Of a stretch of DNA of 33,231 nt, positions 8,295 to 17,747 are shown one piece after another; the first letter of the stretch is position 1; the number at the start of each line of letters is the position of its first letter. This stretch comes from Brevirhabdus sp. (GTDB lineage Bacteria; Pseudomonadota; Alphaproteobacteria; Rhodobacterales; Rhodobacteraceae). A program made the position numbers and the translations under genes. A model generated the notes under the pieces. That model made no database searches. It was not told the origin of the DNA and worked only from the letters and a program-made list of their open reading frames with translations. Location: positions 1 to 33,231 of the forward strand of contig JAGXFH010000002.1 in assembly GCA_024637315.1 (NCBI GenBank). The letters run 5' to 3'.

Positions 8295-9187
8295 TGGAAC
8301 GCATCGCCCTGCAACCGGGACTGGAACTGTCGCGCATCGTTTACGGCATGTGGCGTATCGGCGATGACAGCAACACCTCGCCCGCCCATGTTCAGGCAAA
8401 GGTCGAAGCCTGTCTGGAACAAGGCATCACCACGATTGACCAGGCCGATATATATGGCGGCTATACTGCCGAGGCGATCCTTGGCGCGGCCCTCAGGGCA
8501 GCCCCGACCCTGCGGGACCGGATCGAGATCGTTACGAAATGCGATATCGTGGCCCCTGCGGGGCGCTATGCGGACCGGCGGGTAAAGTATTACGATACCA
8601 GCCGCGGCCACATCTTGGCCTCGGTCGAGCATTCGCTGCGCGACCTGAACACGGACCGGATCGACCTCTTGCTGATCCACCGGCCCAACCCGATGATGGA
8701 TCATCTTGAAACCGGCGCGGCGCTGGATGAGGTCGTCGGAAGCGGCAAGGTTCGCGCGGTTGGTGCATCAAACTTCAGACTGCACGACTGGGCGCTGCTG
8801 CAATCGGCGATGGCAACCCCGCTGCTGACCAATCAGATAGAGATCAGCCTGCTGCATCACCTGCCGTTCACCAACGGTGATATTGCATTTCTGCAGGAGC
8901 GCGGCGTGCCGCCGATGGCCTGGTCACCTTTGGGCGGTGGCGCTTTGTTCGAGGCCGAACACGGTGCATTGCGTACCTTGCTGCAATCTTTGGGCGAAGA
9001 TCAGGGCGTCGATGAAAGCGCTATTGCGATCGCCTGGCTGTTGGCGCATCCGGCCCGGATTCTTCCGGTGCTCGGCACCAACAATCTGGCGCGGATCGCA
9101 AAAATAGGCGATGCTGCCAAGGTGAACATGGATCGCCAAACATGGTTTGAGATTTATACCGCCGCCCTCGGGCACGAGGTGCCATGA
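8294..9187 (+). CDS. YdhF-like aldo-keto reductase; candidate 6-oxo-glucose reductase (SmoB-like)
   Basis: 297-aa NADPH-type aldo-keto reductase. The catalytic tetrad is visible: Asp49, Tyr54 (TTIDQADIYGGY), Lys82 (VTKCD) and His129 (LLLIHRP). The IDQADIYGGY, LLLIHRPNPMMD and PMAWSPLGGG stretches look very much like E. coli YdhF. Its ATG overlaps the monooxygenase stop by one base (TGATG), so translation is coupled; GGGAGAG lies upstream. In the sulfo-SMO pathway the monooxygenase yields 6-oxo-glucose, which SmoB reduces to glucose; that role fits the context but is inferred. The open frame extends further upstream inside the monooxygenase gene; that part is not expected to be translated. Confidence 0.88.
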   Translation: MERIALQPGLELSRIVYGMWRIGDDSNTSPAHVQAKVEACLEQGITTIDQADIYGGYTAEAILGAALRAAPTLRDRIEIVTKCDIVAPAGRYADRRVKYYDTSRGHILASVEHSLRDLNTDRIDLLLIHRPNPMMDHLETGAALDEVVGSGKVRAVGASNFRLHDWALLQSAMATPLLTNQIEISLLHHLPFTNGDIAFLQERGVPPMAWSPLGGGALFEAEHGALRTLLQSLGEDQGVDESAIAIAWLLAHPARILPVLGTNNLARIAKIGDAAKVNMDRQTWFEIYTAALGHEVP

Positions 9188-9708
9188 TGGCACATCCACC
9201 AGAGGTTCCGGCGATGCGCCATTTCGAGCCGGGGCCGGAATCCGGCAAAGAGTTTCGCGAGGCGCTTTCACGCTTCGGGACCGGCGTCACGATCGTGACC
9301 GCCACCACCGCCGAAGGACCCATCGGCATCACCGCCAACAGCTTTTCTTCGGTCTCGCTCGACCCGCCTCTGGTCTTGTGGTCAGCGTCGCTGAAATCCC
9401 GGCGCTTCCCCCGTTTCAGCAGCGCCGAGAACATCGCCATTCACGTTCTGGCCGAGGATCAGGACAACCTGTGCTGGGCGTTCTCGAAATCGGACGATGC
9501 CTTTCACCACGCCGAGTGGATGATGAGCGATGATGGCATTCCGCTGATCAAAGGGTGCCTCGCACGGTTCGAATGCCGCAAATATGCGCAATACGATGGT
9601 GGTGATCATGCCATCATCGTGTCACGCGTGATGAATATCTCTTTCCGCGAAGGCGATCCGTTGTTGTTTTTCGGCGGCTTGACTGGGCGTTTCTCGAAGA
9701 CGGTCTGA
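9184..9708 (+). CDS. Flavin reductase (HpaC/SsuE-partner type; SmoA-like)
   Basis: 174-aa protein with the flavin reductase-like domain: RFGTGVTIVTATT, then GITANSFSSVSLDPPLVLWSAS, and the late GDHAIIVSRVMN segment with the conserved His. Such proteins use NAD(P)H to make free FMNH2 for a partner monooxygenase. Start ATG 9184 overlaps the aldo-keto reductase stop (ATGA) and follows a GAGGTG sequence, so it is the third gene of a tightly coupled operon whose first gene needs reduced flavin. Most likely the dedicated reductase of the SsuD-like enzyme. Confidence 0.9.
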   Translation: MMAHPPEVPAMRHFEPGPESGKEFREALSRFGTGVTIVTATTAEGPIGITANSFSSVSLDPPLVLWSASLKSRRFPRFSSAENIAIHVLAEDQDNLCWAFSKSDDAFHHAEWMMSDDGIPLIKGCLARFECRKYAQYDGGDHAIIVSRVMNISFREGDPLLFFGGLTGRFSKTV

Positions 9709-10067
9709 ACCGCTGCAAACGATGCGGCCAAGATAGGCCGGGCAATAGGGAGGACGCGCCATGGCGCCACTGTTGGGGATACTCCGACGCCTTCAGTTCA
9801 TCAGTGATCATGTCCTGCGTGTCGGGCGGGCTACCGTCTGCATCTAGCGCGCTCTTGGATGGTAGTTGGATTTCCGGGCAACAGCGGTGAAATTCCGCCG
9901 TGCCACCAAACATCCGAGTTGCCATCGGTTGATCAGACAGCTTTAGCCTGGCAATGCCTCATGAACGGCAACGATCTCTCGGGCGGCGGTTAGAACCTTG
10001 ATCAGGATAACCAACTTCGGGTCGTGTCCCGCACCGCGAACCAGATATCTGTACGGCGACGTGGCGG
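9709..10067. other. 359-bp gap without a complete gene
   Basis: This stretch lies between the convergent flavin reductase and glpK genes. A small hairpin CGGCC-AAGATA-GGCCG (9725-9740) sits shortly after the flavin reductase stop and may help end that operon. After it comes a well-placed GGGAGGA and a 28-codon open frame (listed separately). From 9848 to 10067 I see no coding signal, repeat or RNA gene. Confidence 0.5.
9761..9847 (+). pseudogene. Possible truncated N-terminus of a TRAP small-permease (DctQ-like) gene
   Basis: A 28-codon frame starts at ATG 9761, with GGGAGGA about 6 bases before it, and ends at TAG. The peptide has a basic amphipathic start (LLGILRRLQFISDHVLRVGR) like the first cytoplasmic helix of DctQ-type TRAP transporter subunits, just where the first membrane helix should begin. 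It follows the monooxygenase operon on the same strand. It may be the stump of a lost transporter gene. The likeness is weak because the peptide is so short. Confidence 0.22.
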
Positions 10068-11561
<1,494 letters not shown>

Positions 11562-11653
11562 GGTCAGGTCCGGTTTTCTTCTGCGCAGGGTTTCCTCGCC
11601 GCAATTGCGCAGCGGCGCGCCGGGAAACCATCACAAGCATTGGTCGAATTGAT

Positions 11654-11682
11654 GGTTGGGGCCGCACGCGGCGGCCCCAACC
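11654..11682 (-). terminator. Strong intercistronic hairpin between glpV and glpK
   Basis: A perfect 12-bp stem, GGTTGGGGCCGC (11654-11665) with GCGGCCCCAACC (11671-11682), and a 5-base loop lie 12 bases past the glpV stop. No T-tract follows on the minus strand. It probably protects the glpV message from 3' decay or partly terminates, keeping the binding protein more abundant than GlpK. Confidence 0.65.
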
Positions 11683-11694
11683 CGTAGGAATGGC

Positions 11695-13416
11695 TTACTG
11701 CCAGGATTTGATCAGTTCATCGTAACTGATTGTAATCGGCTCTTCATCTTCGTTTTCGAGCTTGGGGAAGGGCGCGCCGGGCTGGCTGAGCCAGTACTCC
11801 GGGTCCTGCTCTTCATTCATCACCGGCCCGATGTCGCCCTGGATGCCGGCACGCTCAATCCGCTCCATCACGCTTTCCTGTGCTTCGCACAACGCATCCA
11901 GCGCTTCCTGTGTGGTTTTCGCACCGGACATGGCGTCGCCGATGTTCTGCCACCACAGCTGTGCCAGCTTCGGGTAATCCGGAACGTTGGTGCCGGTTGG
12001 CGACCAGGCCGTCCGGGCGGGCGAGCGGTAGAATTCGACCAGACCGCCCAGACGGGGTGCCCGTTCCGAGAAGTGGTCGGAGTCGATTGTGCTCTCACGG
12101 ATGAAGGTCAGGCCGACATCAGACTTCTTCAGGTCCAACGTTTTGGAGGTGACGAACTGCGCATAGAGCCATGCGGCCTTGGCGCGATCTTCCGGCGTGG
12201 ATTTCATCAGCGTCCACGACCCCACATCCTGATAGCCGACCTTCTGGCCTTCCTTCCAGTAGACACCATGGGGCGATGGGGCCATGCGCCATTTGGGCGT
12301 GCCGTCCTCGTTCATCACCGGCAGGTCGGGTTCGACCGTGGCGGCGGTGAAGGCGGTGTACCAGAACATCTGCTGGGCCACATTTCCTTGCGCGGGGATA
12401 GGACCTGCTTCCGAGAAGGTCATGCCAGCGGCGGCAGGGGGCGAGTACTTTTGCAGCCACTCGATCGCCTTGGTCACCGCATAGACGGCGGCCGGGGCGT
12501 TGGTCGCGCCGCCGCGGTCCACGCAAGAGCCGACGGGCTGCGAGTTTTCGTTTACACGGATGCCCCATTCGTCGACCGGCAGGCCGTTCGGTTCACCCAC
12601 GTCGCCCATGCCGGCCATCGACATCCACGCGTCGGTGTAGCGCCAGCCAAGCGACGGATCCTTCTTGCCGTAGTCCATGTTGCCAAAGACTTCTCCCTCG
12701 ACGCCCATATGGCTCAGATCGCGTCCGGTGAAGAACTCGGCAATGTCCTCATAGGCTGACCAGTTGACTGGAACACCCAGGTCGTAACCATACTTTTCCT
12801 TGAAGTCGGCCTTGTTCTTCTCATCGTTGAACCAGTCGTAGCGGAACCAGTAGAGGTTCGCGAACTGCTGATCGGGCAACTGGTAAAGCTTGCCATCGGG
12901 TGCGGTAGTGAACTGGAGCCCGATGAAATCGTCCAGATCGAGCGTGGGCGAGGTCACGTCCGCGCCTTCGCTGGCCATCCAGTCGGTCAGGTTGCGCACC
13001 TGCTGGTAACGCCAGTGGGTGCCGATCAGATCGGAATCGTTGACATACGCATCATAGATGTTTTCGCCCGACTGCATCTGCGTCTGCAGCTTTTCGACCA
13101 CATCGCCTTCGCCGATCAGGTCATGCGTAATCTGGATGCCGGTGATCGCTGTGAACGCCGGTGCGAGAACCTGGCTTTCATAGCTGTGTGTATCGATGGT
13201 TTCCGACACCACCTTGATCTCCAAATCCGTGAACGGCGCGGCGGCATCGACGAACCACTGCATTTCGGCTTCCTGTTCCGCCCGGTCGAGAACCGAAAGG
13301 CCCGCGATCTCGCTGTCGAGGAACGCTTTCGCCTCGTCCATACCGGCAAGGGCCGGTGCCGCAAGAAGTGCCATCATGGCACCCAATGCGGTGGTTGATT
13401 TAAGGGGTAGTTTCAT
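11695..13416 (-). CDS. glpV: Glycerol ABC transporter substrate-binding protein GlpV
   Basis: Periplasmic binding protein (573 aa), unusually long for this class but normal for the rhizobial GlpV type. Residues 1-24 form a signal peptide ending in APALA; maturation is likely after Ala24. The mature part holds the extracellular solute-binding fold (QVLAPAFTAITGIQITHDLIGEGDVVEKLQ region). The frame extends upstream to 13479, but GGGAGG (13423-13428) is 6 bases before ATG 13416 and directly abuts ATG 13422, so 13416 is preferred. It follows the permeases and precedes glpK. Hairpins on both sides suggest extra message stability, common for binding proteins needed in excess. Confidence 0.92.
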   Translation of the reverse strand: MKLPLKSTTALGAMMALLAAPALAGMDEAKAFLDSEIAGLSVLDRAEQEAEMQWFVDAAAPFTDLEIKVVSETIDTHSYESQVLAPAFTAITGIQITHDLIGEGDVVEKLQTQMQSGENIYDAYVNDSDLIGTHWRYQQVRNLTDWMASEGADVTSPTLDLDDFIGLQFTTAPDGKLYQLPDQQFANLYWFRYDWFNDEKNKADFKEKYGYDLGVPVNWSAYEDIAEFFTGRDLSHMGVEGEVFGNMDYGKKDPSLGWRYTDAWMSMAGMGDVGEPNGLPVDEWGIRVNENSQPVGSCVDRGGATNAPAAVYAVTKAIEWLQKYSPPAAAGMTFSEAGPIPAQGNVAQQMFWYTAFTAATVEPDLPVMNEDGTPKWRMAPSPHGVYWKEGQKVGYQDVGSWTLMKSTPEDRAKAAWLYAQFVTSKTLDLKKSDVGLTFIRESTIDSDHFSERAPRLGGLVEFYRSPARTAWSPTGTNVPDYPKLAQLWWQNIGDAMSGAKTTQEALDALCEAQESVMERIERAGIQGDIGPVMNEEQDPEYWLSQPGAPFPKLENEDEEPITISYDELIKSWQ

Positions 13417-13458
13417 TTTCATCCTCCCTGGATACGTTAAACTGTTGGTAACTGCCGC

Positions 13459-13475
13459 CCGGGGACAGCCCCCGG
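13459..13475 (-). other. Hairpin between glpU and glpV
   Basis: CCGGGG (13459-13464) and CCCCGG (13470-13475) form a 6-bp GC stem with a 5-base loop in the 75-base gap before glpV. Such hairpins at the 5' side of a binding-protein gene often mark an RNA processing end or stabiliser. Together with the hairpin after glpV it brackets this cistron. Confidence 0.45.
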
Positions 13476-13491
13476 ACACGCTCTTTCGTAT

Positions 13492-13764
13492 CTAGACCCA
13501 GCGGAAGACCGCTGCGGCGTAGACAAGACAGACCAGCAGCGCGTAGGGCTGCGGCCCGATTTCAAGACCCAGCCAAATCAGATTGATAAAGGCAGAGCCC
13601 AACAATGTGATGAACAGGCGATCACCACGGGTCGTTTCAATCCGAAGCACGCCCCTCCGGGGTGTTTCGGGAAATTTGATCGCCAGCACCGTGAAGGCGA
13701 CCAGCAGGCAAGCGATTGCACCAAAAAAGATCGCGGTGGGCACCGTCCAGGCCATCCAGTCCAT
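13492..13764 (-). CDS. glpU: Small membrane protein GlpU (DUF2160 type)
   Basis: 90-aa protein with about three hydrophobic segments (residues 5-28, roughly 50-68 and 71-88) joined by a short charged loop (KFPETPRRGVLR). Small membrane proteins of this kind sit between the permease and binding-protein genes of rhizobial-type glycerol operons, where the gene is called glpU; function is not known. GGGGAGGA lies before the ATG. It could be a transporter accessory subunit, since it is kept between glpQ and glpV. Confidence 0.82.
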   Translation of the reverse strand: MDWMAWTVPTAIFFGAIACLLVAFTVLAIKFPETPRRGVLRIETTRGDRLFITLLGSAFINLIWLGLEIGPQPYALLVCLVYAAAVFRWV

Positions 13765-13780
13765 TGCTCAATTCCTCCCC

Positions 13781-14674
13781 TTAGACCCGGCCCAGGGCAA
13801 AGCCCTTGGCGATATAGTTGCGAACGAAGTAGATCACCAAGGCCCCGGGCACCAATGTAAGCACCCCTGCCGCCGCGAGCACACCCCAGTCGATGCCTGC
13901 GGCACCCTGGGTGCGTGTCATTATCGCAGCGATAGGTTTGGCGTCTACTGTGGTCAGCGTGCGTGAAAGCAGCAGTTCTACCCACGAGAACATGAAGCAG
14001 AAGAAGGCCGCGACGCCGATTCCGCTGGCGATCAGCGGGGTGAAGATCTTTACAAAGAAGCGCGGGAATGAATAGCCGTCAAGGTAGGCTGTTTCGTCGA
14101 TTTCCTTGGGCACGCCGCGCATGAAGCCTTCCAAAATCCACACCGCCAGTGGCACGTTGAACAGCGTGTGCGCCAGCGCCACCGCGATGTGCGTGTCGAA
14201 CAGGCCGACGCTGGAATACAGCTGAAAGAACGGGAGTGCGAACACTGCCGGAGGTGCCATCCGATTGGTCAGCAGCCAAAAGAACAGGTGCTTGTCGCCC
14301 ATGAACGTGTAGCGCGAAAAGGCATAAGCTGCTGGAAGCGCCACCGCGAGCGACAGCACGGTGTTCATCGTCACATAGATGATCGAGTTGACGTAGCCCA
14401 TGTACCAGCTGGGATCGTTCAGGATCTGGGCGTAGTTCGCCAGCGTCGGGGCTTGCGGGAAAAGCGAGAAAGAGCCAAGGATTTCCGAGTTGGTCTTCAG
14501 GCTCATGTTAATCAGCCAGTAAATCGGCAGCATCAGGAACAACAGATAAAGCCCCATTACCACCATCGAACCATTGACCCGAAAGCGCGGTGTTTTGGTC
14601 GCGACCTTGGTCGTCTCGGTCGCTTTTCCAGGCAGACCTGCTGCGCCGGGCGCTTGAATGGTTGTGTCAGACAT
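13781..14674 (-). CDS. glpQ: Glycerol ABC transporter permease GlpQ
   Basis: Inner-membrane permease (297 aa) of the binding-protein-dependent type. It has an N-terminal helix MGLYLLFLMLPIYWLINMSL, a further four or five helices, and the EAA loop (KEIDETAYLDGYSFPRFFVKIFTPLIASGI) that docks the ATPase. The true start is ATG 14674, overlapping the glpP stop (TGATG), although the frame stays open much further upstream inside glpP. Pairs with GlpP as the membrane channel. Not the glycerophosphodiester phosphodiesterase also called GlpQ. Confidence 0.92.
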   Translation of the reverse strand: MSDTTIQAPGAAGLPGKATETTKVATKTPRFRVNGSMVVMGLYLLFLMLPIYWLINMSLKTNSEILGSFSLFPQAPTLANYAQILNDPSWYMGYVNSIIYVTMNTVLSLAVALPAAYAFSRYTFMGDKHLFFWLLTNRMAPPAVFALPFFQLYSSVGLFDTHIAVALAHTLFNVPLAVWILEGFMRGVPKEIDETAYLDGYSFPRFFVKIFTPLIASGIGVAAFFCFMFSWVELLLSRTLTTVDAKPIAAIMTRTQGAAGIDWGVLAAAGVLTLVPGALVIYFVRNYIAKGFALGRV

Positions 14675-15546
14675 CAAACGCCATCCCTTTTGTCGAGGTT
14701 GGTCATTACGGTGTAGAACACCCATGAAATCAGCAAGATAACCAGGAAGTACATCAACGAGAACGCTGCCGCCGGGCCAAGGTCGAATTGACCGAGCGCC
14801 ATCTTCACGAGGTCGATCGACAGGAAGGTCGTTGCGTTGCCAGGCCCGCCGCCCGTGACGACGAACGGCTCGGTATAGATCATGAAGCTGTCCATGAAGC
14901 GCAGAAGGATCGCGATCATCAGAACACCGGCCATTTTCGGTAGTTCGATGTAGCGGAATACCTTCCAGCGGCTTGCCTGGTCGATCTTGGCCGCCTGATA
15001 ATAGGCATCCGGGATCGACTGCAAACCGGCATAGGCCAGCAGCGCCACGAGCGATGTCCAGTGCCAGACATCCATCACGATCACGGTGGCCCATGCGGCG
15101 ATGAAATCCTGGGTGTAGTTGTAAGAGATGCCGAGCTTGTCGAGTGTGTATCCCAACAAGCCGATATCCACCCGCCCGAAGATCTGCCAGATCGTGCCCA
15201 CGACGTTCCAGGGGATCAGAAGCGGCAGCGACATCAGCACAAGGCAGAACGACGCCCAGAACCCCTTCTTGGGCATGTTGAGCGCCACGAAAATGCCCAA
15301 CGGAACCTCGATCGCAAGAATGATCGCCGAGAAGGCCAGTTGTCGCCACAGCGCGTCCCACATTCTCTGGGAACCGAGCATGTCCGAAAACCACTCTAGC
15401 CCCGCCCAGAAGAACACGTTGTTGCCGAAGGTGTCCTGAACCGAATAGTTGACCACCGTCATTAGCGGAACGACCGCCGAGAAAGCCACCAGTACCAGCA
15501 CCGGGAGCACGAGGAACCAAGCCTTCTGATTGACTGTCTTGTTCAT
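14674..15546 (-). CDS. glpP: Glycerol ABC transporter permease GlpP
   Basis: Inner-membrane permease (290 aa) with six predicted helices, starting with AWFLVLPVLVLVAFSAVVPL, and the EAA loop IPDAYYQAAKIDQASRWKVFRYIELPKMAGVL. GGGGAGG precedes the ATG at 15546. It overlaps glpT by one base and glpQ by one base, so the three are translationally coupled. Forms the transmembrane heterodimer with GlpQ. Confidence 0.92.
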   Translation of the reverse strand: MNKTVNQKAWFLVLPVLVLVAFSAVVPLMTVVNYSVQDTFGNNVFFWAGLEWFSDMLGSQRMWDALWRQLAFSAIILAIEVPLGIFVALNMPKKGFWASFCLVLMSLPLLIPWNVVGTIWQIFGRVDIGLLGYTLDKLGISYNYTQDFIAAWATVIVMDVWHWTSLVALLAYAGLQSIPDAYYQAAKIDQASRWKVFRYIELPKMAGVLMIAILLRFMDSFMIYTEPFVVTGGGPGNATTFLSIDLVKMALGQFDLGPAAAFSLMYFLVILLISWVFYTVMTNLDKRDGV

Positions 15547-16631
15547 TATGCGACCTCCCCTTCGGCAGCAACGCGCCAGTCGTCGGCATAGACGTTGATG
15601 CCTTCGGTCTGAAGAACAATATGGTTCACATCGGCCGAGACATTGGCGTCTTCGTCCGCAATCGCGTTGATTTCGCGGCCGCCGACATCGAGACGGATGA
15701 TCTTGTGGCGCCCGACATCCTCGACGCGGGTGATCCTGGCTGGCAGCCCGCTGCCATCCGTGGACAGCTTGACGAATTCCGGCCGCACCCCGATCTGAAC
15801 CTTGCCCTTTTCAGGCCGGTATCCGGCCCCCAGAGCAACCTCGACACCTTCGATCTGCGCCGTTGTACCGTCGACTTTCGCGTCGAACAGGTTCATCCCT
15901 GGCGAGCCGATGAAATATCCGACGAAGGTGTGCGCCGGACGTTCGAACAGTTCTTGCGGCGTGCCGACCTGAACGACGCGGCCGTCATACATGACGACAA
16001 CTTTGTCTGCAAATGTCAGCGCCTCGGTCTGGTCATGGGTCACATAAATCATCGTGTGACCGAATTCATGGTGAAGCGATTTCAACTGGGTCCGCAATTC
16101 CCACTTCATATGCGGATCGATGACGGTGAGCGGCTCGTCGAACAACAATGCGTTCACGTCTTCGCGCACCATGCCGCGGCCGAGGCTGATCTTCTGTTTT
16201 GCATCGGCCGTCAGACCGCGGGCCTTGCGGTCCAGTTCCGCCTCCATGCCGATCATGGCCGCGATCTTGGCGACGCGCTCGGCCACATAGGCCGGGTCCG
16301 AACCGCGATTGCGCAGCGGAAAGGCAAGGTTGTCGCGCACTGTCATCGTGTCGTAGACGACAGGGAACTGGAACACCTGCGCGATGTTGCGCTCTGCCGT
16401 CGGCGCATGGGTAACGTCCCGACCATCGAACAGTATCCGCCCCTGACTCGGTTGCAGCAGACCGGAAATGATGTTCAGCAGCGTGGACTTGCCGCAGCCG
16501 GACGACCCCAGCAGCGCATAGGCCTCGCCATCGTCCCAATCGTAGTTCAACTCCTTGAGTGCGTAGTCATCCTCGCTGGCAGGGTTTGGTAGATAGGAGT
16601 GGGCAAGGTTATCAAGTGTGATCTTGGCCAT
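15546..16631 (-). CDS. glpT: Glycerol ABC transporter ATPase GlpT (degenerate signature motif)
   Basis: ABC ATPase (361 aa) with a C-terminal TOBE-type regulatory region. Walker A is canonical (GSSGCGKST, 42-50), Walker B is ALLFDEP (161-167), and the H-loop His199 is present (YVTHDQTEA). The signature motif, however, reads LTADAKQK (140-147) instead of LSGGQQQR. It should therefore offer a good Walker A/H-loop to the partner's signature but a poor signature in return. Start ATG 16631 just after the glpS stop is chosen over the longer frame, which lies in glpS. Not the MFS glycerol-3-phosphate antiporter called GlpT in E. coli. Confidence 0.92.
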   Translation of the reverse strand: MAKITLDNLAHSYLPNPASEDDYALKELNYDWDDGEAYALLGSSGCGKSTLLNIISGLLQPSQGRILFDGRDVTHAPTAERNIAQVFQFPVVYDTMTVRDNLAFPLRNRGSDPAYVAERVAKIAAMIGMEAELDRKARGLTADAKQKISLGRGMVREDVNALLFDEPLTVIDPHMKWELRTQLKSLHHEFGHTMIYVTHDQTEALTFADKVVVMYDGRVVQVGTPQELFERPAHTFVGYFIGSPGMNLFDAKVDGTTAQIEGVEVALGAGYRPEKGKVQIGVRPEFVKLSTDGSGLPARITRVEDVGRHKIIRLDVGGREINAIADEDANVSADVNHIVLQTEGINVYADDWRVAAEGEVA

Positions 16632-16632
16632 G

Positions 16633-17721
16633 TTACGCGGCCTCCGCATAGGGCGCGGCAGACACGAGCGAACCGTCCTGCGCAAAGATGTAGACATGCG
16701 CCGGATCCAGGTACACCCGCAGATCCTGACCGATCGCCAGATCCTGCACACCATGCACCAGCCCCACCCAGCGCTCACCTTGGTGGTCGAGGTGGACAAA
16801 GGTCTCCGAACCGGTGATCTCGCTTACCGAAAGCTTTGTGGTGAAGCTCATGGCACCTGCCGCACGCGGCGTCAGCTCCAGGTGATTCGGGCGGAAGCCC
16901 GCGATATACTCACCGTCCGTCAACGCCTCGACCTTCCCTGACATGGTGGCTGTCTGTCCGTCGCCAAAAGCGATCTTGTTGCCCTCCTTGACTACTTTCA
17001 GGAAGTTCATCGGCGGGTCCGAGAAGACACGCGCAGTCGTCGCGTCAATGGGCTTGTGATAGACATTCGGAGTCGGGCCGAACTGGGTGACACGGCCTTT
17101 CCAGAGCGTTGCCGTATTCCCGCCCAGCAGCAACGCCTCCTCCGGCTCCGTTGTCGCATACACGAAGATCGCACCGGACTCTTCAAAGATCCGCGGGATT
17201 TCCGCACGCAGCTCTTCGCGCAACTTGTAGTCGAGGTTCGCCAAGGGCTCGTCCAGCAGTACCAGCCCGGCCTTCTTGACCAGCGCACGCGCCAGCGCGC
17301 AGCGCTGCTGCTGACCGCCCGAAAGCTCGAGCGGCTTGCGATCCAGCATTGGCGACAGCTTCATCATCTCGGCGGTTTCACGCACCGCCGCGTCGATCTC
17401 CTTTGCCGACTTGCCCATCAGCTTAATCGGCGAGGCGATGTTTTCGTAGACCGTCATCGACGGATAATTGATGAACTGCTGATAGACCATCGCCACCTTG
17501 CGGTCCTGTACGCGCTGGCCGGTGACGTCCTTGCCATTCCAGATGATGCGTCCGCTGTTGGGCACGTCGAGGCCGGCCATCAGCCGCATCAGCGAGGTCT
17601 TGCCCGCCAGGGTCGGACCGAGCAGGACGTTCATCGTCCCCTTCTGCAACTCGAGATCGGTCTTGAAAATATGGGTCTGTCCATCGACGATTTTCGAAAC
17701 GCCCTCCAATCTCAATGTCAT
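16633..17721 (-). CDS. glpS: Glycerol ABC transporter ATPase GlpS (H-loop histidine missing)
   Basis: ABC ATPase (362 aa) with a C-terminal TOBE-type region. Walker A is GPTLAGKT (35-42), the signature LSGGQQQR (133-140) is canonical and Walker B is LVLLDEP (153-159). The H-loop reads YATTEPEEA, so the switch histidine is replaced by Thr191. This is the mirror image of GlpT's defect. GGAGGAAG lies 6-7 bases before the ATG. It follows glpD by 26 bases. GlpS and GlpT most likely form the heterodimeric motor of the importer. Confidence 0.93.
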   Translation of the reverse strand: MTLRLEGVSKIVDGQTHIFKTDLELQKGTMNVLLGPTLAGKTSLMRLMAGLDVPNSGRIIWNGKDVTGQRVQDRKVAMVYQQFINYPSMTVYENIASPIKLMGKSAKEIDAAVRETAEMMKLSPMLDRKPLELSGGQQQRCALARALVKKAGLVLLDEPLANLDYKLREELRAEIPRIFEESGAIFVYATTEPEEALLLGGNTATLWKGRVTQFGPTPNVYHKPIDATTARVFSDPPMNFLKVVKEGNKIAFGDGQTATMSGKVEALTDGEYIAGFRPNHLELTPRAAGAMSFTTKLSVSEITGSETFVHLDHQGERWVGLVHGVQDLAIGQDLRVYLDPAHVYIFAQDGSLVSAAPYAEAA

Positions 17722-17747
17722 CCGTTCTTCCTCCGAGCCATCATATA

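Noticed and set aside
7326-8399. Minus-strand open frame of 357 codons opposite the monooxygenase
   Set aside because: Antisense shadow with no recognisable domain; the plus-strand gene has SsuD-like motifs and a ribosome binding site.
9614-9925. Minus-strand open frame of 103 codons after the flavin reductase
   Set aside because: No ribosome binding site or domain, and part of it overlaps the flavin reductase gene antisense.
14674-15619. Upstream extension of the glpQ frame to 612 codons
   Set aside because: The extra part lies wholly in the glpP gene, has no permease-like sequence, and the glpQ start at 14674 is coupled to the glpP stop.
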